38,330 nucleotides of DNA from Betaproteobacteria bacterium. GTDB taxonomy: Bacteria > Pseudomonadota > Gammaproteobacteria > Burkholderiales > SG8-41. The number at the start of each line of letters is the position of its first letter. Positions within the stretch are counted from its first letter, which is position 1. The notes below the pieces were generated by a model. The model worked only from the letters and a program-made list of their open reading frames with translations. It was not told the origin of the DNA and searched no databases. Where the stretch lies: the NCBI GenBank assembly GCA_021732605.1, contig JAKFUS010000018.1, positions 1 through 38,330 of the forward strand, given 5' to 3'. This document shows, piece by piece, positions 15,613 through 23,484 of this stretch. Position numbers and translations under genes: made by a program.

Positions 15613-17865
15613 TTACTTGCCGACAACATCCGCCACGCAATCGACGAAGTAATGCAGTTGTTCACCGCTGCCCTCCGCCACCAGTCCGTGAATATCGGTA
15701 TCAAAACCCGGGAACTGCCGGTTGAACATGCGCGCGAACTGCAGGTAACGCACGATGGTGCTGTTGAAGCGTTCGCCGGGAATCAGCAGCGGTATGCCCG
15801 GCGGATACGGCGTCAGCAGCACGCTGGCCACCCGCCCTTCGAGCTTGTCGATGTCGACGCGTTCGATCTTGCGATGCGCCATGCGCGCCCAGGCTTCGGC
15901 GGGCGGCATTGCCGGCTGCATGTCGGAGAGATACATCTCCGTGGTCAATCGCGCAATATCGTTGGCCTTGTAGACGCCGTGAATCTGTTCGCACAGATCC
16001 TTGAGGCCGATTTTTTCATAGCGCGGATGCGCCGCCAGGAATTCCGGCAACACGCGCCACAGCGGACGGTTGTTGTCGTAATCGTCCTTGAATTGCTGCA
16101 ACTCGGTGACCATGGTGTTCCAGCGGCCCTTGGTGATGCCGATGGTGAACATGATGAAAAAGGAATAGAGACCGGTCTTCTCGACAATGATGCCGTGTTC
16201 GGCAAGGTAGCGCGTCACCACCACCGCCGGAATGCCGCTCTTGGCGAATTTTCCGGTCACGTCCAGACCCGGGGTGATCACCGTGGCCTTGATCGGATCC
16301 AGCATGTTGAAGTCCGGCGCGAGGTTGCCGAAACCGTGCCAGCGCTCCGACGGCCGCAGCATCCAGTCATCGCGGTTGCCGACGCCCTCAGCGGCGAGGC
16401 GCTCCGGCCCCCACACCTTGAACCACCAGTCCTTGCCGAATTCAGCGTCGACCTTGCGCATGGCGCGGCGGAAATCCAGCGCCTCCATGATCGACTCCTC
16501 GACCAGCGCAGTGCCGCCCGGCGGCTCCATCATCGCCGCCGCCACGTCGCAGGACGCGATGATCGCGTACTGGGGGCTCGTCGATGTGTGCATCAGATAG
16601 GCTTCGTTGAAAGTGTCGTAATCGAGTTTGCGTGTCTCGCTGTCCTGCACCAGGATCTGCGAGGCCTGCGACAACCCCGCCAGCAGCTTGTGCGTCGACT
16701 GCGTCGCAAACACCACTGACTCCTTGGTCCGCGGCCGGTCGCGACCGATGGCATGCATGCCGTGGTAGAACTTGTGGAAGGTCGCGTGCGGCAGCCAGGC
16801 CTCATCAAAATGCAGCGTGTCGATCTTGCCGTCGAGTTTTTCCTTGATGGCGTCGACGTTGTAGAGAATGCCGTCGTAGGTGCTCTGGGTAATCGTCAGG
16901 ATGCGCGGCTTCGAAGTCGATTTGTTCGCAAACGGATTGGCGCGGATTTTTTTCTCGATGTTTTCCCAGTTAAATTCTTCCAGCGGGATCGGGCCGATGA
17001 TGCCGAAATGGTTACGCGTCGGCATCAGGAACACCGGCACCGCGCCGGTCATGGTAATGGCATGCAGGATCGACACATGGCAGTTGCGATCGACGATCAC
17101 CACGTCGCCCGGCGCCACGGTTGAATGCCACACCATCTTGTTCGAGGTCGAGGTGCCGTTGGTGACAAAGAACAGGTGGTCGCAATTGAAAATGCGCGCG
17201 GCGTTGCGCTCCGAAGCCGCCACCGGCCCCGAGTGATCGAGCAACTGACCGAGTTCCTCCACCGCGTTGCAGACGTCGGCACGCAGCAGGTTCTCGCCGA
17301 AAAACTGGTGGAACATCTGGCCGACAGGGCTTTTCAGGAAGGCGACGCCGCCGGAATGCCCCGGACAGTGCCAGGAATAGGAACCGTCCTGCGCATAATG
17401 CGTCAGTGCGCGGAAAAACGGCGGCGCCAGACTGTCAAGATAAGACTTGGATTCGCGCACGATATAACGCGCGACGAATTCCGGCGTGTCCTCGAACATG
17501 TGGATGAAGCCATGCAGCTCGCGCAGCACGTCATTCGGGATGTGCCGCGAGGTCTGGGTTTCGCCGTAGAGAAAAATCGGGATCTCGGCGTTGCGGAAAC
17601 GGATCGCCTTGACGAAGGTGCGCAACTCGCCGATCGTCGACTCCAGTTCCTGCGCCGAAAAATCATCGTCGTCGACCGACAGGATGAAAGCCGAGGCGCG
17701 CGACTGCTGCTGGGCAAAGGATGACAGGTCGCCATAACTGGTGACGCCGAGTACTTCCAGACCCTCCTCCTCAAGCGCCTTGACCAGCGCGCGGATACCC
17801 AAACCGCTGGTGTTTTCCGAGCGGAAGTCTTCGTCGATGATGATGACCGGGAAGCGGAAGCGAAT
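15613..17865 (-). CDS. Arginine/lysine/ornithine decarboxylase, apparent ATT start
   Basis: A fold-type I PLP decarboxylase of the biodegradative Orn/Lys/Arg family, 750 residues with the start chosen here. An N-terminal response-regulator-like wing (about 1-140) is followed by the PLP domain (HCPGHSGGVAF, TNGTSTSNKMV, FDEAWLPHA, and STHK with the Schiff-base Lys393) and a C-terminal domain. It makes a polyamine or consumes protons in acid resistance; which amino acid it uses is not clear. Family homology (RFRFPVIIIDEDFRSENTSG) continues upstream of the first ordinary start (TTG at 17802), back to an ATT at 17865 with AGAGG six bases before it and a TAG just upstream. No ATG or GTG is available, so ATT initiation or an ATG-to-ATT change must be assumed. 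Confidence 0.93.
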   Translation of the reverse strand: MRFRFPVIIIDEDFRSENTSGLGIRALVKALEEEGLEVLGVTSYGDLSSFAQQQSRASAFILSVDDDDFSAQELESTIGELRTFVKAIRFRNAEIPIFLYGETQTSRHIPNDVLRELHGFIHMFEDTPEFVARYIVRESKSYLDSLAPPFFRALTHYAQDGSYSWHCPGHSGGVAFLKSPVGQMFHQFFGENLLRADVCNAVEELGQLLDHSGPVAASERNAARIFNCDHLFFVTNGTSTSNKMVWHSTVAPGDVVIVDRNCHVSILHAITMTGAVPVFLMPTRNHFGIIGPIPLEEFNWENIEKKIRANPFANKSTSKPRILTITQSTYDGILYNVDAIKEKLDGKIDTLHFDEAWLPHATFHKFYHGMHAIGRDRPRTKESVVFATQSTHKLLAGLSQASQILVQDSETRKLDYDTFNEAYLMHTSTSPQYAIIASCDVAAAMMEPPGGTALVEESIMEALDFRRAMRKVDAEFGKDWWFKVWGPERLAAEGVGNRDDWMLRPSERWHGFGNLAPDFNMLDPIKATVITPGLDVTGKFAKSGIPAVVVTRYLAEHGIIVEKTGLYSFFIMFTIGITKGRWNTMVTELQQFKDDYDNNRPLWRVLPEFLAAHPRYEKIGLKDLCEQIHGVYKANDIARLTTEMYLSDMQPAMPPAEAWARMAHRKIERVDIDKLEGRVASVLLTPYPPGIPLLIPGERFNSTIVRYLQFARMFNRQFPGFDTDIHGLVAEGSGEQLHYFVDCVADVVGK

Positions 17866-17929
17866 GGTGTGCCTCTATCTTAAAGCGGAATTCCGCAGCA
17901 ACGGAAGGGGTTCAGAGCGCCCGTGGGGC

Positions 17930-19027
17930 TCAGGTGTTCTTGACGACGATTTTCGGGAATGCTGCAGAATGATCCTGCTGCTTCTCGGCGATTTTCACCG
18001 CGACACGGCGCGCGATCTGGCGGTAGATTTCCGAGATCCGGCCGTCGGGATCGACCACCACCGTCGGTTTGCCGGAATCCGCCTGTTTGCGGATATTGAT
18101 ATCCAGCGGCAGCGAACCCAGCAGTTCGACGTTGTAATCGGCGCCCATGCGGCTGCCGCCGCCCTCACCGAAAATGTGTTCTTCGTGTCCGCACTTCGAG
18201 CAGATGTGCAGTGACATGTTTTCGACGATGCCGAGGATGGGAATGCCCACCTTCTCGAACATCTTCAGGCCCTTGCGTGCATCGATCAGCGCGATGTCCT
18301 GCGGCGTGGTGACGATCACTGCACCCGTGACCGGTACGCGCTGCGCCAGCGTCAGTTGAATATCACCGGTGCCCGGCGGCAAATCGACAACGAGGTAATC
18401 GACATCACGCCATTTGGTTTCATTCACCAACTGCTCGAGCGCCTGGGTCACCATCGGGCCGCGCCACACCATCGGCGTTTCAGTGTCGATCAGGAAACCG
18501 ATGGACATCGCCTGCAGGCCATGGGCCTCCATCGGCTCCAGCGATTTGCCGTCCTTCGATTCCGGGCGCCCGGCAATGCCCAGCATCATCGGCTGCGACG
18601 GGCCGTAGATGTCGGCATCGAGAATGCCGACACTCGCGCCCTCGGCGGCCAGCGCCAGCGCCAGATTCACTGCGGTGGTGCTTTTGCCAACACCGCCTTT
18701 GCCCGAGGCCACGGCAATAATGTTTTTTACACCGGGAATCAGCTTCACACCGCGCTGCACCGCATGTGGCACGATCTTGACTGACACATTAACCGTCACG
18801 CTGCCAACGCCGGGCAGGGTTTTCAGTTTATCGGCCACCGCCTTGCGGATCGGTTCGATCTGGCTCTTGCCGGGATAACCCAGCAGGATGTCCACCGACA
18901 CGTTGTTGCTTTCGATCTTGATGTTTTTTGCGGACTTGCCGGTGACATAGTCCGTTTTCGTATTGGGATCCGTCAACGCCTTCAGCGCGGTCTGGACGTC
19001 CTGCTCGGTCAGTTGGGCAACAGCCAT
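17930..19027 (-). CDS. apbC: Mrp/ApbC-type iron-sulfur cluster carrier
   Basis: 365 residues from the ATG at 19027 (MAVAQLTEQDVQTALK), the normal Mrp length; upstream in-frame codons look non-coding. An N-terminal MIP18-like (DUF59) domain (about 1-90) precedes the P-loop ATPase. The deviant Walker A is GKGGVGKST (109-117), and the Fe-S ligands are Cys276 and Cys279 in CSKCG. It binds and transfers [4Fe-4S] clusters to cytoplasmic apoproteins as a dimer. It diverges from metG, an adjacency common in proteobacteria. Also called mrp in many genomes. Confidence 0.96.
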   Translation of the reverse strand: MAVAQLTEQDVQTALKALTDPNTKTDYVTGKSAKNIKIESNNVSVDILLGYPGKSQIEPIRKAVADKLKTLPGVGSVTVNVSVKIVPHAVQRGVKLIPGVKNIIAVASGKGGVGKSTTAVNLALALAAEGASVGILDADIYGPSQPMMLGIAGRPESKDGKSLEPMEAHGLQAMSIGFLIDTETPMVWRGPMVTQALEQLVNETKWRDVDYLVVDLPPGTGDIQLTLAQRVPVTGAVIVTTPQDIALIDARKGLKMFEKVGIPILGIVENMSLHICSKCGHEEHIFGEGGGSRMGADYNVELLGSLPLDINIRKQADSGKPTVVVDPDGRISEIYRQIARRVAVKIAEKQQDHSAAFPKIVVKNT

Positions 19028-19238
19028 GGTTCGGGTTCCGTTCGTAATGCGTGGTAAGGCGGCGATTGTAGCGGCATCGCACCCCCAGACCAACCACAAC
19101 CCCATGCTGGCAAAGGTTTTTTTGCGGGGTAGCCACACCCGCCGCCGCGAGTCGCACCCAGCGCCTGTCTGCAACCCGGGAATTTTCGAATAGTTTGTTA
19201 CAATTCAATCCTTTAGCATCACCTGCCGAAGCCCACCC

Positions 19239-19298
19239 ATGTCACACCGCCGTATCCTGGTCACTTCTGCGCTCCTGGTTTACGACGGCAGCGTCCTC
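19239..19298 (+). pseudogene. Relic duplicate of the metG 5' end
   Basis: An ATG at 19239 opens [17 protein letters not shown], which matches the true metG start ([16 protein letters not shown]) over RRILVTSAL and more weakly beyond. At DNA level the core of about 25 bases is close to identical. The frame then drifts and ends about 80 bases on. It sits 79 bases upstream of the metG start used here and looks like the remnant of an earlier metG beginning. Confidence 0.6.
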
Positions 19299-19317
19299 GG
19301 CTGTCTCTTACGCCCCT

Positions 19318-21879
19318 ATGACTGACATTTCGAAGAAGCCGCGCCGTATTCTTGTTACGTCTGCGCTGCCGTATGCCAACGGCGCCATCCATCTGGGCCA
19401 TCTGGTCGAGTACATCCAGACCGATATCTGGGTGCGGTTCCAGCGCATGCAGGGCCATGAGATCCATTACGTCGGTGCAGACGATACCCATGGCACGCCG
19501 GTGATGCTGCGCGCGGACTCGGAAGGCATCACCCCCAAACAGCTGATCGATCGCGTGTGGCAGGAACACGATCGCGACTTCAAAAGTTTCGGCGTCAGCT
19601 TCGACAATTACTACACCACCGATTCGCCGGAGAACGAGGCGCTGTGCGCCGACATCTACGGCAAACTCAAGGCGGCGGACCTGATCGCGACGCGCTCGGT
19701 CGAGCAGTTTTACGATCCGGTGAAAGAGATGTTCCTGCCCGATCGCTACATCAAGGGCGAATGCCCGAAATGCGGCGCGAAAGACCAGTACGGCGATTCC
19801 TGCGAAGTCTGCGGCGCGACCTACGCCCCCACCGACCTGAAGAACCCGTACTCCACCGTCTCCGGCGCAGCGCCCGTGCGCAAGGCATCGGAACACTACT
19901 TTTTCAAACTCTCGGACAAACGCTGCGAGGAATTCCTGCGCGGATACACGCAGGGCGCCGGGCACCTGCAATCTGAAGCCGCCAACAAGATGAAGGAATG
20001 GCTGGGTGAGGCCGGCGAAACCAAACTCTCCGACTGGGACATTTCACGCGACGCGCCTTACTTCGGTTTTCCGATTCCCGGCACCGACGGCAAAAAATTC
20101 TTTTATGTGTGGCTGGATGCACCGGTCGGTTATTTCAGCAGCTTCCTGAATTACGTCAAAAAGCAGCAGACCAAAGGCATCAGCATCGACGCCGATGCCT
20201 TCCTGAAGCCGGGCAGCAATACCGAACTGATTCATTTCATCGGCAAGGACATCCTTTATTTCCATGCGCTGTTCTGGCCGGCAATGCTGCAGTATGCCGG
20301 TTTCCGCACGCCGACCAAGGTTTACGCCCACGGCTTCCTGACAGTCAACGGCGAAAAGATGTCGAAGTCACGCGGCACCTTCATCACCGCTGAGAGCTAC
20401 ATCCAGCAAGGTCTCAATCCGGAATGGCTGCGCTATTACTACGCCGCCAAGCTGAATTCGACCATGGAAGATCTGGATCTGAATCTGGATGATTTTGTGG
20501 CGCGGGTGAATAGCGATTTGGTGGGCAAGTACATCAATATTGTCAGTCGGGCCGCCGGTTTCTTGACCAAGAATTTCAATGGTACGCTAGCCCCCGAAAT
20601 TATTGAGGGCACCAAAACAAACAGCCCTTTGAATTTCAAAGCACTCGCAATTGAAGAAGAAGTGGCTACCGCTTACGAAAATCGCGAGTTTGGTCGCGTT
20701 GTACGTGCAACCATGCGCGTTGCAGATGAGATCAACCAATACTGGGATGCAAAAAAACCGTGGGAACTCGCAAAAAACCCAGACGCATCTCTCGCCCTGC
20801 ATGAAATATGCACGGATTGTGTTAACGCTTTCTACAAACTCACCATTTATCTCGCCCCAATTGTCCCGAACACGGCAAATGCTGTAGCAACATTACTAGG
20901 CATATCACCACCCTTGGTTTGGAATGACCTAGGCACACGCCCCGCCAATATCCCTGCCAAGAGATCTTTAAAAACGATCTCCCAATATCAGCACCTGATG
21001 ACCCGCGTCGATCCTAAGCAAACCACCGCGCTTGTCGCCGCCAACAAGGACAGCATGATGCCCCCCTCTCCCGTCGGGAGAGGGGCCGGGGGTGAGGGAA
21101 AAATCACAAAGAAACCACCCGTTCCCGAGGAACTACTGACCTTCGCCCGCCAGTTGAGACAAGAGCAAACCGACGCAGAACAACTCGTCTGGAAACTGCT
21201 GCGAAACCGTCGCCTAGCGCATTGCAAATTCCGCCGGCAACATCCCGTTTCTCTCGGCGACAGGAACTACATCCTTGATTTCTACTGCGACGAACTCAAA
21301 CTGGCCATCGAACTGGACGGCTCGCAACATCAGGGCGCAAAAGCGAAAGACGACGCACGTACTGCTGCACTTGAAAAATCTGGTATCTCAATAATCCGCT
21401 TCTGGAACAACGAAGTGCTGCAGCAAACCGAAGCGGTATTGGAAAAACTCTGGAATACGATCATGGAAAAATCTTCAGCGGCATCTTCATCATCCCCCCT
21501 CACCCCCGGCCCCTCTCCCGGCGGGAGAGGGGAGATATCTGGCGCTGATGCGCTGATTTCGATCGACGACTTCACCAAGATCGATCTGCGCATCGCCAAA
21601 ATCGCCAACGCCGAACATGTTGAAGGCGCGGACAAACTGCTGAAACTGACACTGGATGTCGGCCCCCTGGGCACCAAGCAGGTCTTCGCCGGCATCAAGG
21701 CCGCCTACGATCCGGAGGCGCTGAAGGGCCGGTTGACCGTGGTGGTCGCCAACCTCGCGCCGCGCAAAATGAAATTCGGCATGTCCGAGGGCATGGTGCT
21801 CGCCGCCAGCGGTGACGCGCCAGGCCTGTACCTGCTGTCACCCGATTCCGGCGCGCAGCCCGGCATGCGCATCAAATAA
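19318..21879 (+). CDS. metG: Methionyl-tRNA synthetase with an inserted DUF559 domain
   Basis: 853 residues from the ATG at 19318 ([20 protein letters not shown]); E. coli MetRS has 677. It charges tRNA-Met in the cytoplasm. Present are the HLGH (HIGH) motif at 25-28, a four-Cys zinc knuckle (CPKCG and CEVCG, about 149-166), KMSKS at 347-351, the anticodon-binding helical domain, and a C-terminal EMAP-II-like tRNA-binding and dimerisation domain (about 743-853, [14 protein letters not shown]). Between the last two, residues about 581-739 are foreign: an in-frame DUF559 domain bounded by 36-bp inverted repeats. No strong ribosome binding site precedes the start. GC drops in 20500-21050, suggesting a mosaic gene. 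Confidence 0.96.
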   Translation: MTDISKKPRRILVTSALPYANGAIHLGHLVEYIQTDIWVRFQRMQGHEIHYVGADDTHGTPVMLRADSEGITPKQLIDRVWQEHDRDFKSFGVSFDNYYTTDSPENEALCADIYGKLKAADLIATRSVEQFYDPVKEMFLPDRYIKGECPKCGAKDQYGDSCEVCGATYAPTDLKNPYSTVSGAAPVRKASEHYFFKLSDKRCEEFLRGYTQGAGHLQSEAANKMKEWLGEAGETKLSDWDISRDAPYFGFPIPGTDGKKFFYVWLDAPVGYFSSFLNYVKKQQTKGISIDADAFLKPGSNTELIHFIGKDILYFHALFWPAMLQYAGFRTPTKVYAHGFLTVNGEKMSKSRGTFITAESYIQQGLNPEWLRYYYAAKLNSTMEDLDLNLDDFVARVNSDLVGKYINIVSRAAGFLTKNFNGTLAPEIIEGTKTNSPLNFKALAIEEEVATAYENREFGRVVRATMRVADEINQYWDAKKPWELAKNPDASLALHEICTDCVNAFYKLTIYLAPIVPNTANAVATLLGISPPLVWNDLGTRPANIPAKRSLKTISQYQHLMTRVDPKQTTALVAANKDSMMPPSPVGRGAGGEGKITKKPPVPEELLTFARQLRQEQTDAEQLVWKLLRNRRLAHCKFRRQHPVSLGDRNYILDFYCDELKLAIELDGSQHQGAKAKDDARTAALEKSGISIIRFWNNEVLQQTEAVLEKLWNTIMEKSSAASSSSPLTPGPSPGGRGEISGADALISIDDFTKIDLRIAKIANAEHVEGADKLLKLTLDVGPLGTKQVFAGIKAAYDPEALKGRLTVVVANLAPRKMKFGMSEGMVLAASGDAPGLYLLSPDSGAQPGMRIK
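21063..21098. repeat. Left 36-bp inverted repeat of the metG insertion
   Basis: A GGGAGAGGGG-type hairpin (CCCCTCTCCC-GTC-GGGAGAGGGG) followed by CCGGGGGTGAGGG. It matches the reverse complement of 21497-21532 at 35 of 36 bases. It is translated as part of MetRS ([11 protein letters not shown]) and resembles the single repeat at 12108-12144. Confidence 0.92.
21121..21471 (+). other. In-frame DUF559 (Vsr-like endonuclease fold) domain inside metG
   Basis: Residues about 602-717 of the metG product form a complete DUF559 domain, a family usually encoded as a separate gene of about 120 residues. Core features are [40 protein letters not shown] (with the LDF Asp), [10 protein letters not shown] (Glu and Asp of a PD-(D/E)xK-like site), [20 protein letters not shown] and [14 protein letters not shown]. 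The residues expected for metal binding are kept. It would begin at no start codon of its own near 21121, although an ATG at 21055 lies at the edge of the left repeat. Whether it is active, or cleaved away, is unknown. Confidence 0.88.
21497..21532. repeat. Right 36-bp inverted repeat of the metG insertion
   Basis: CCCTCACCCCCGGCCCCTCT and the 16 bases after it are the reverse complement of the left repeat, with one loop mismatch. It is translated as [13 protein letters not shown] just before the C-terminal tRNA-binding domain of MetRS. The two repeats and the DUF559 segment together total 470 bp. Confidence 0.92.
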
Positions 21880-21914
21880 CATAGCGGCCGCAGCCAACCG
21901 TCATCCTCCAGGCC

Positions 21915-23015
21915 ATGAACGACAACCGCACCTTTGTCTGCAGCGTCGCCTTCATCGACATCGTCGAATATTCGAAGAAGTCGGTGGCCGATCAGATGCG
22001 CGTCAAGGAGCAGTTCAACCTGCTGCTGGCGCAGGCGCTGGCGGACGTGCCGAGCAAGGACCGCATCATTCTCGACACCGGCGACGGCGCCGCGATCAGT
22101 TTCCTCGGCGACCCTGAAGACGGCCTGTTCCTCGGATTGGCACTGCGCGATGCGATCGCCGAACGCAGCGACGGGCTGCTGCGGCTGCGCAGCGGCATCA
22201 ACCTCGGGCCGGTGCGGCTGGTCAAGGACATCAACGGCCAGCCCAACATCATCGGCGACGGCATTAATGTTGCGCAACGGGTGATGAGCTTCGCCGACAT
22301 CAACCAGGTGCTGGCGTCGCGCTCCTACTACGAAGTGGTGTCGGCGCTGTCACCGGATTACGCACATCTGTTCAACTTCGAGGGCGCGCGCACCGACAAA
22401 CATGTGCGTGAACACGAGGTCTATGCGCTGGGCAAGGAGCCGGCCCCCCCGCGGCCGACACGCCGTAAACCCGGCGCCGCCGCGGTTCATGCCGCCGCCG
22501 TGCTGGAAAAACTCGGCCACGCCGCCAACACTGCCCGGGCGCAGATCATGCGCCGCCCGCCACTGGCCACTGCACTGGCAGTCGCACTGATCCTGACCAT
22601 CGCCACTGCCGCACGCATTGCGCTGAAAGGCGCAGAAGAAGAGCAACTGTCCGACACTGCCCCCACAAAGGTAGTCATGCCGCGACCGCTGCCGCCGAAA
22701 CTCCCGGCAGCCGAACCGCAGCCCCCTGCACCGCTGGCCAAAGCCGAGCCTGCCCCCAAACCGACTCCCGCCAAAAAACCGCCGCGCCCTGCCACGGAGG
22801 CGGCGGCCACCGGCACTTTGCGCCTGAACGTGCTGCCCTGGGGTGAAATCCACATCAACGGCACCCAATATGGCGTTTCACCGCCACTGCGCGACATCGC
22901 GCTCAAGCCCGGCGTCTACAAGCTCGAGGTCCGCAACCCGGGATTTGCTTCATACCTGCAGGTGGTTGAGGTCATGCCCGGCGAAGAGATTAAAATCCGG
23001 CATCGGTTCCGCTAG
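21915..23015 (+). CDS. Class III nucleotide cyclase with membrane segment and PEGA domain
   Basis: 366 residues. The N-terminal cyclase homology domain (about 1-175) keeps both metal aspartates (Asp15 in FIDIVEYS, Asp57 in DTGDG) and the transition-state pair Asn118 and Arg122 (NVAQRV), so activity is plausible; whether it makes cAMP or cGMP cannot be told. A linker leads to one membrane helix (about 213-235, ATALAVALILTIATAA). A long Pro/Ala/Lys spacer, likely periplasmic, then ends in a PEGA domain (about 295-366, LNVLPWGEIHINGTQYG). PEGA domains are extracytoplasmic beta modules. It begins 36 bases after metG and is followed closely by a lipoprotein and a kinase. Confidence 0.88.
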   Translation: MNDNRTFVCSVAFIDIVEYSKKSVADQMRVKEQFNLLLAQALADVPSKDRIILDTGDGAAISFLGDPEDGLFLGLALRDAIAERSDGLLRLRSGINLGPVRLVKDINGQPNIIGDGINVAQRVMSFADINQVLASRSYYEVVSALSPDYAHLFNFEGARTDKHVREHEVYALGKEPAPPRPTRRKPGAAAVHAAAVLEKLGHAANTARAQIMRRPPLATALAVALILTIATAARIALKGAEEEQLSDTAPTKVVMPRPLPPKLPAAEPQPPAPLAKAEPAPKPTPAKKPPRPATEAAATGTLRLNVLPWGEIHINGTQYGVSPPLRDIALKPGVYKLEVRNPGFASYLQVVEVMPGEEIKIRHRFR

Positions 23016-23033
23016 AGGATCCAGGGAGAGACC

Positions 23034-23462
23034 ATGCGCTTGTTCATCATCATGCTGTTGCTGATGCCGCTGCTGAGCGGCTGCGAATCCGTAAAAAAAG
23101 GCGTGCAAAGTGTCACCGACTCGCTTGATTTCGACAAGCAGCGCGAGAAATCACTGGAAACTCAGCTGCCGAGTGCCGAATCCCGCCTGAAGACCGGCAT
23201 CGCCCAGTACGAGGACGGTAGCTATGCCCAGGCGCAGCGCTCACTGCAATCCGCTCTGGCCGGCGGAATGACCTCGCGCACCGACCAGGCCCAGGCCTAT
23301 AAATACCTCGCCTTCATCTACTGCGTCACCGAGCGCGCCGCACAATGCCGGCAGGAATTCAACAACGCCTTCAGCGCCGACCCTAAATTCAGCCTGACCG
23401 CCGCGGAAGCGGGGCATCCGAGCTGGGGCCCGGTGTACCGCAGCGTCGCCCGCGGCCGCTGA
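23034..23462 (+). CDS. TssQ-like lipoprotein with TPR
   Basis: 142 residues. GGGAGAG precedes the ATG. The lipoprotein signal MRLFIIMLLLMPLLSGC gives acylated Cys17, and the residue after it is Glu, favouring the outer membrane. A TPR-like region (about 48-120, RLKTGIAQYEDGSYAQAQRS) and a C-terminal motif AEAGHPSWGPVYRS match what I know of the TssQ family, lipoproteins found beside some type VI secretion loci. No other T6SS gene is in the window, so here it more likely serves the neighbouring cyclase and kinase. It lies 18 bases after the cyclase gene. Confidence 0.78.
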   Translation: MRLFIIMLLLMPLLSGCESVKKGVQSVTDSLDFDKQREKSLETQLPSAESRLKTGIAQYEDGSYAQAQRSLQSALAGGMTSRTDQAQAYKYLAFIYCVTERAAQCRQEFNNAFSADPKFSLTAAEAGHPSWGPVYRSVARGR

Positions 23463-23484
23463 CCGCCTTCGCCCGAAACAGTCA

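Noticed and set aside
15652-16719. 355-codon frame opposite the decarboxylase
   Set aside because: Antisense shadow caused by high third-position GC of the real gene.
19028-19174. N-terminal extension of the Mrp protein by 49 codons
   Set aside because: Family members start at the MAVAQLTEQD position; the extra codons look non-coding.
19199-19204. TACAAT as a -10 box for metG
   Set aside because: No acceptable -35 sequence lies at the right distance, so a promoter is not supported.
19195-19317. N-terminal extension of metG by 41 codons
   Set aside because: The extension has no resemblance to MetRS, lacks a ribosome binding site, and contains the decayed duplicate in another frame; the normal family start is at 19318.
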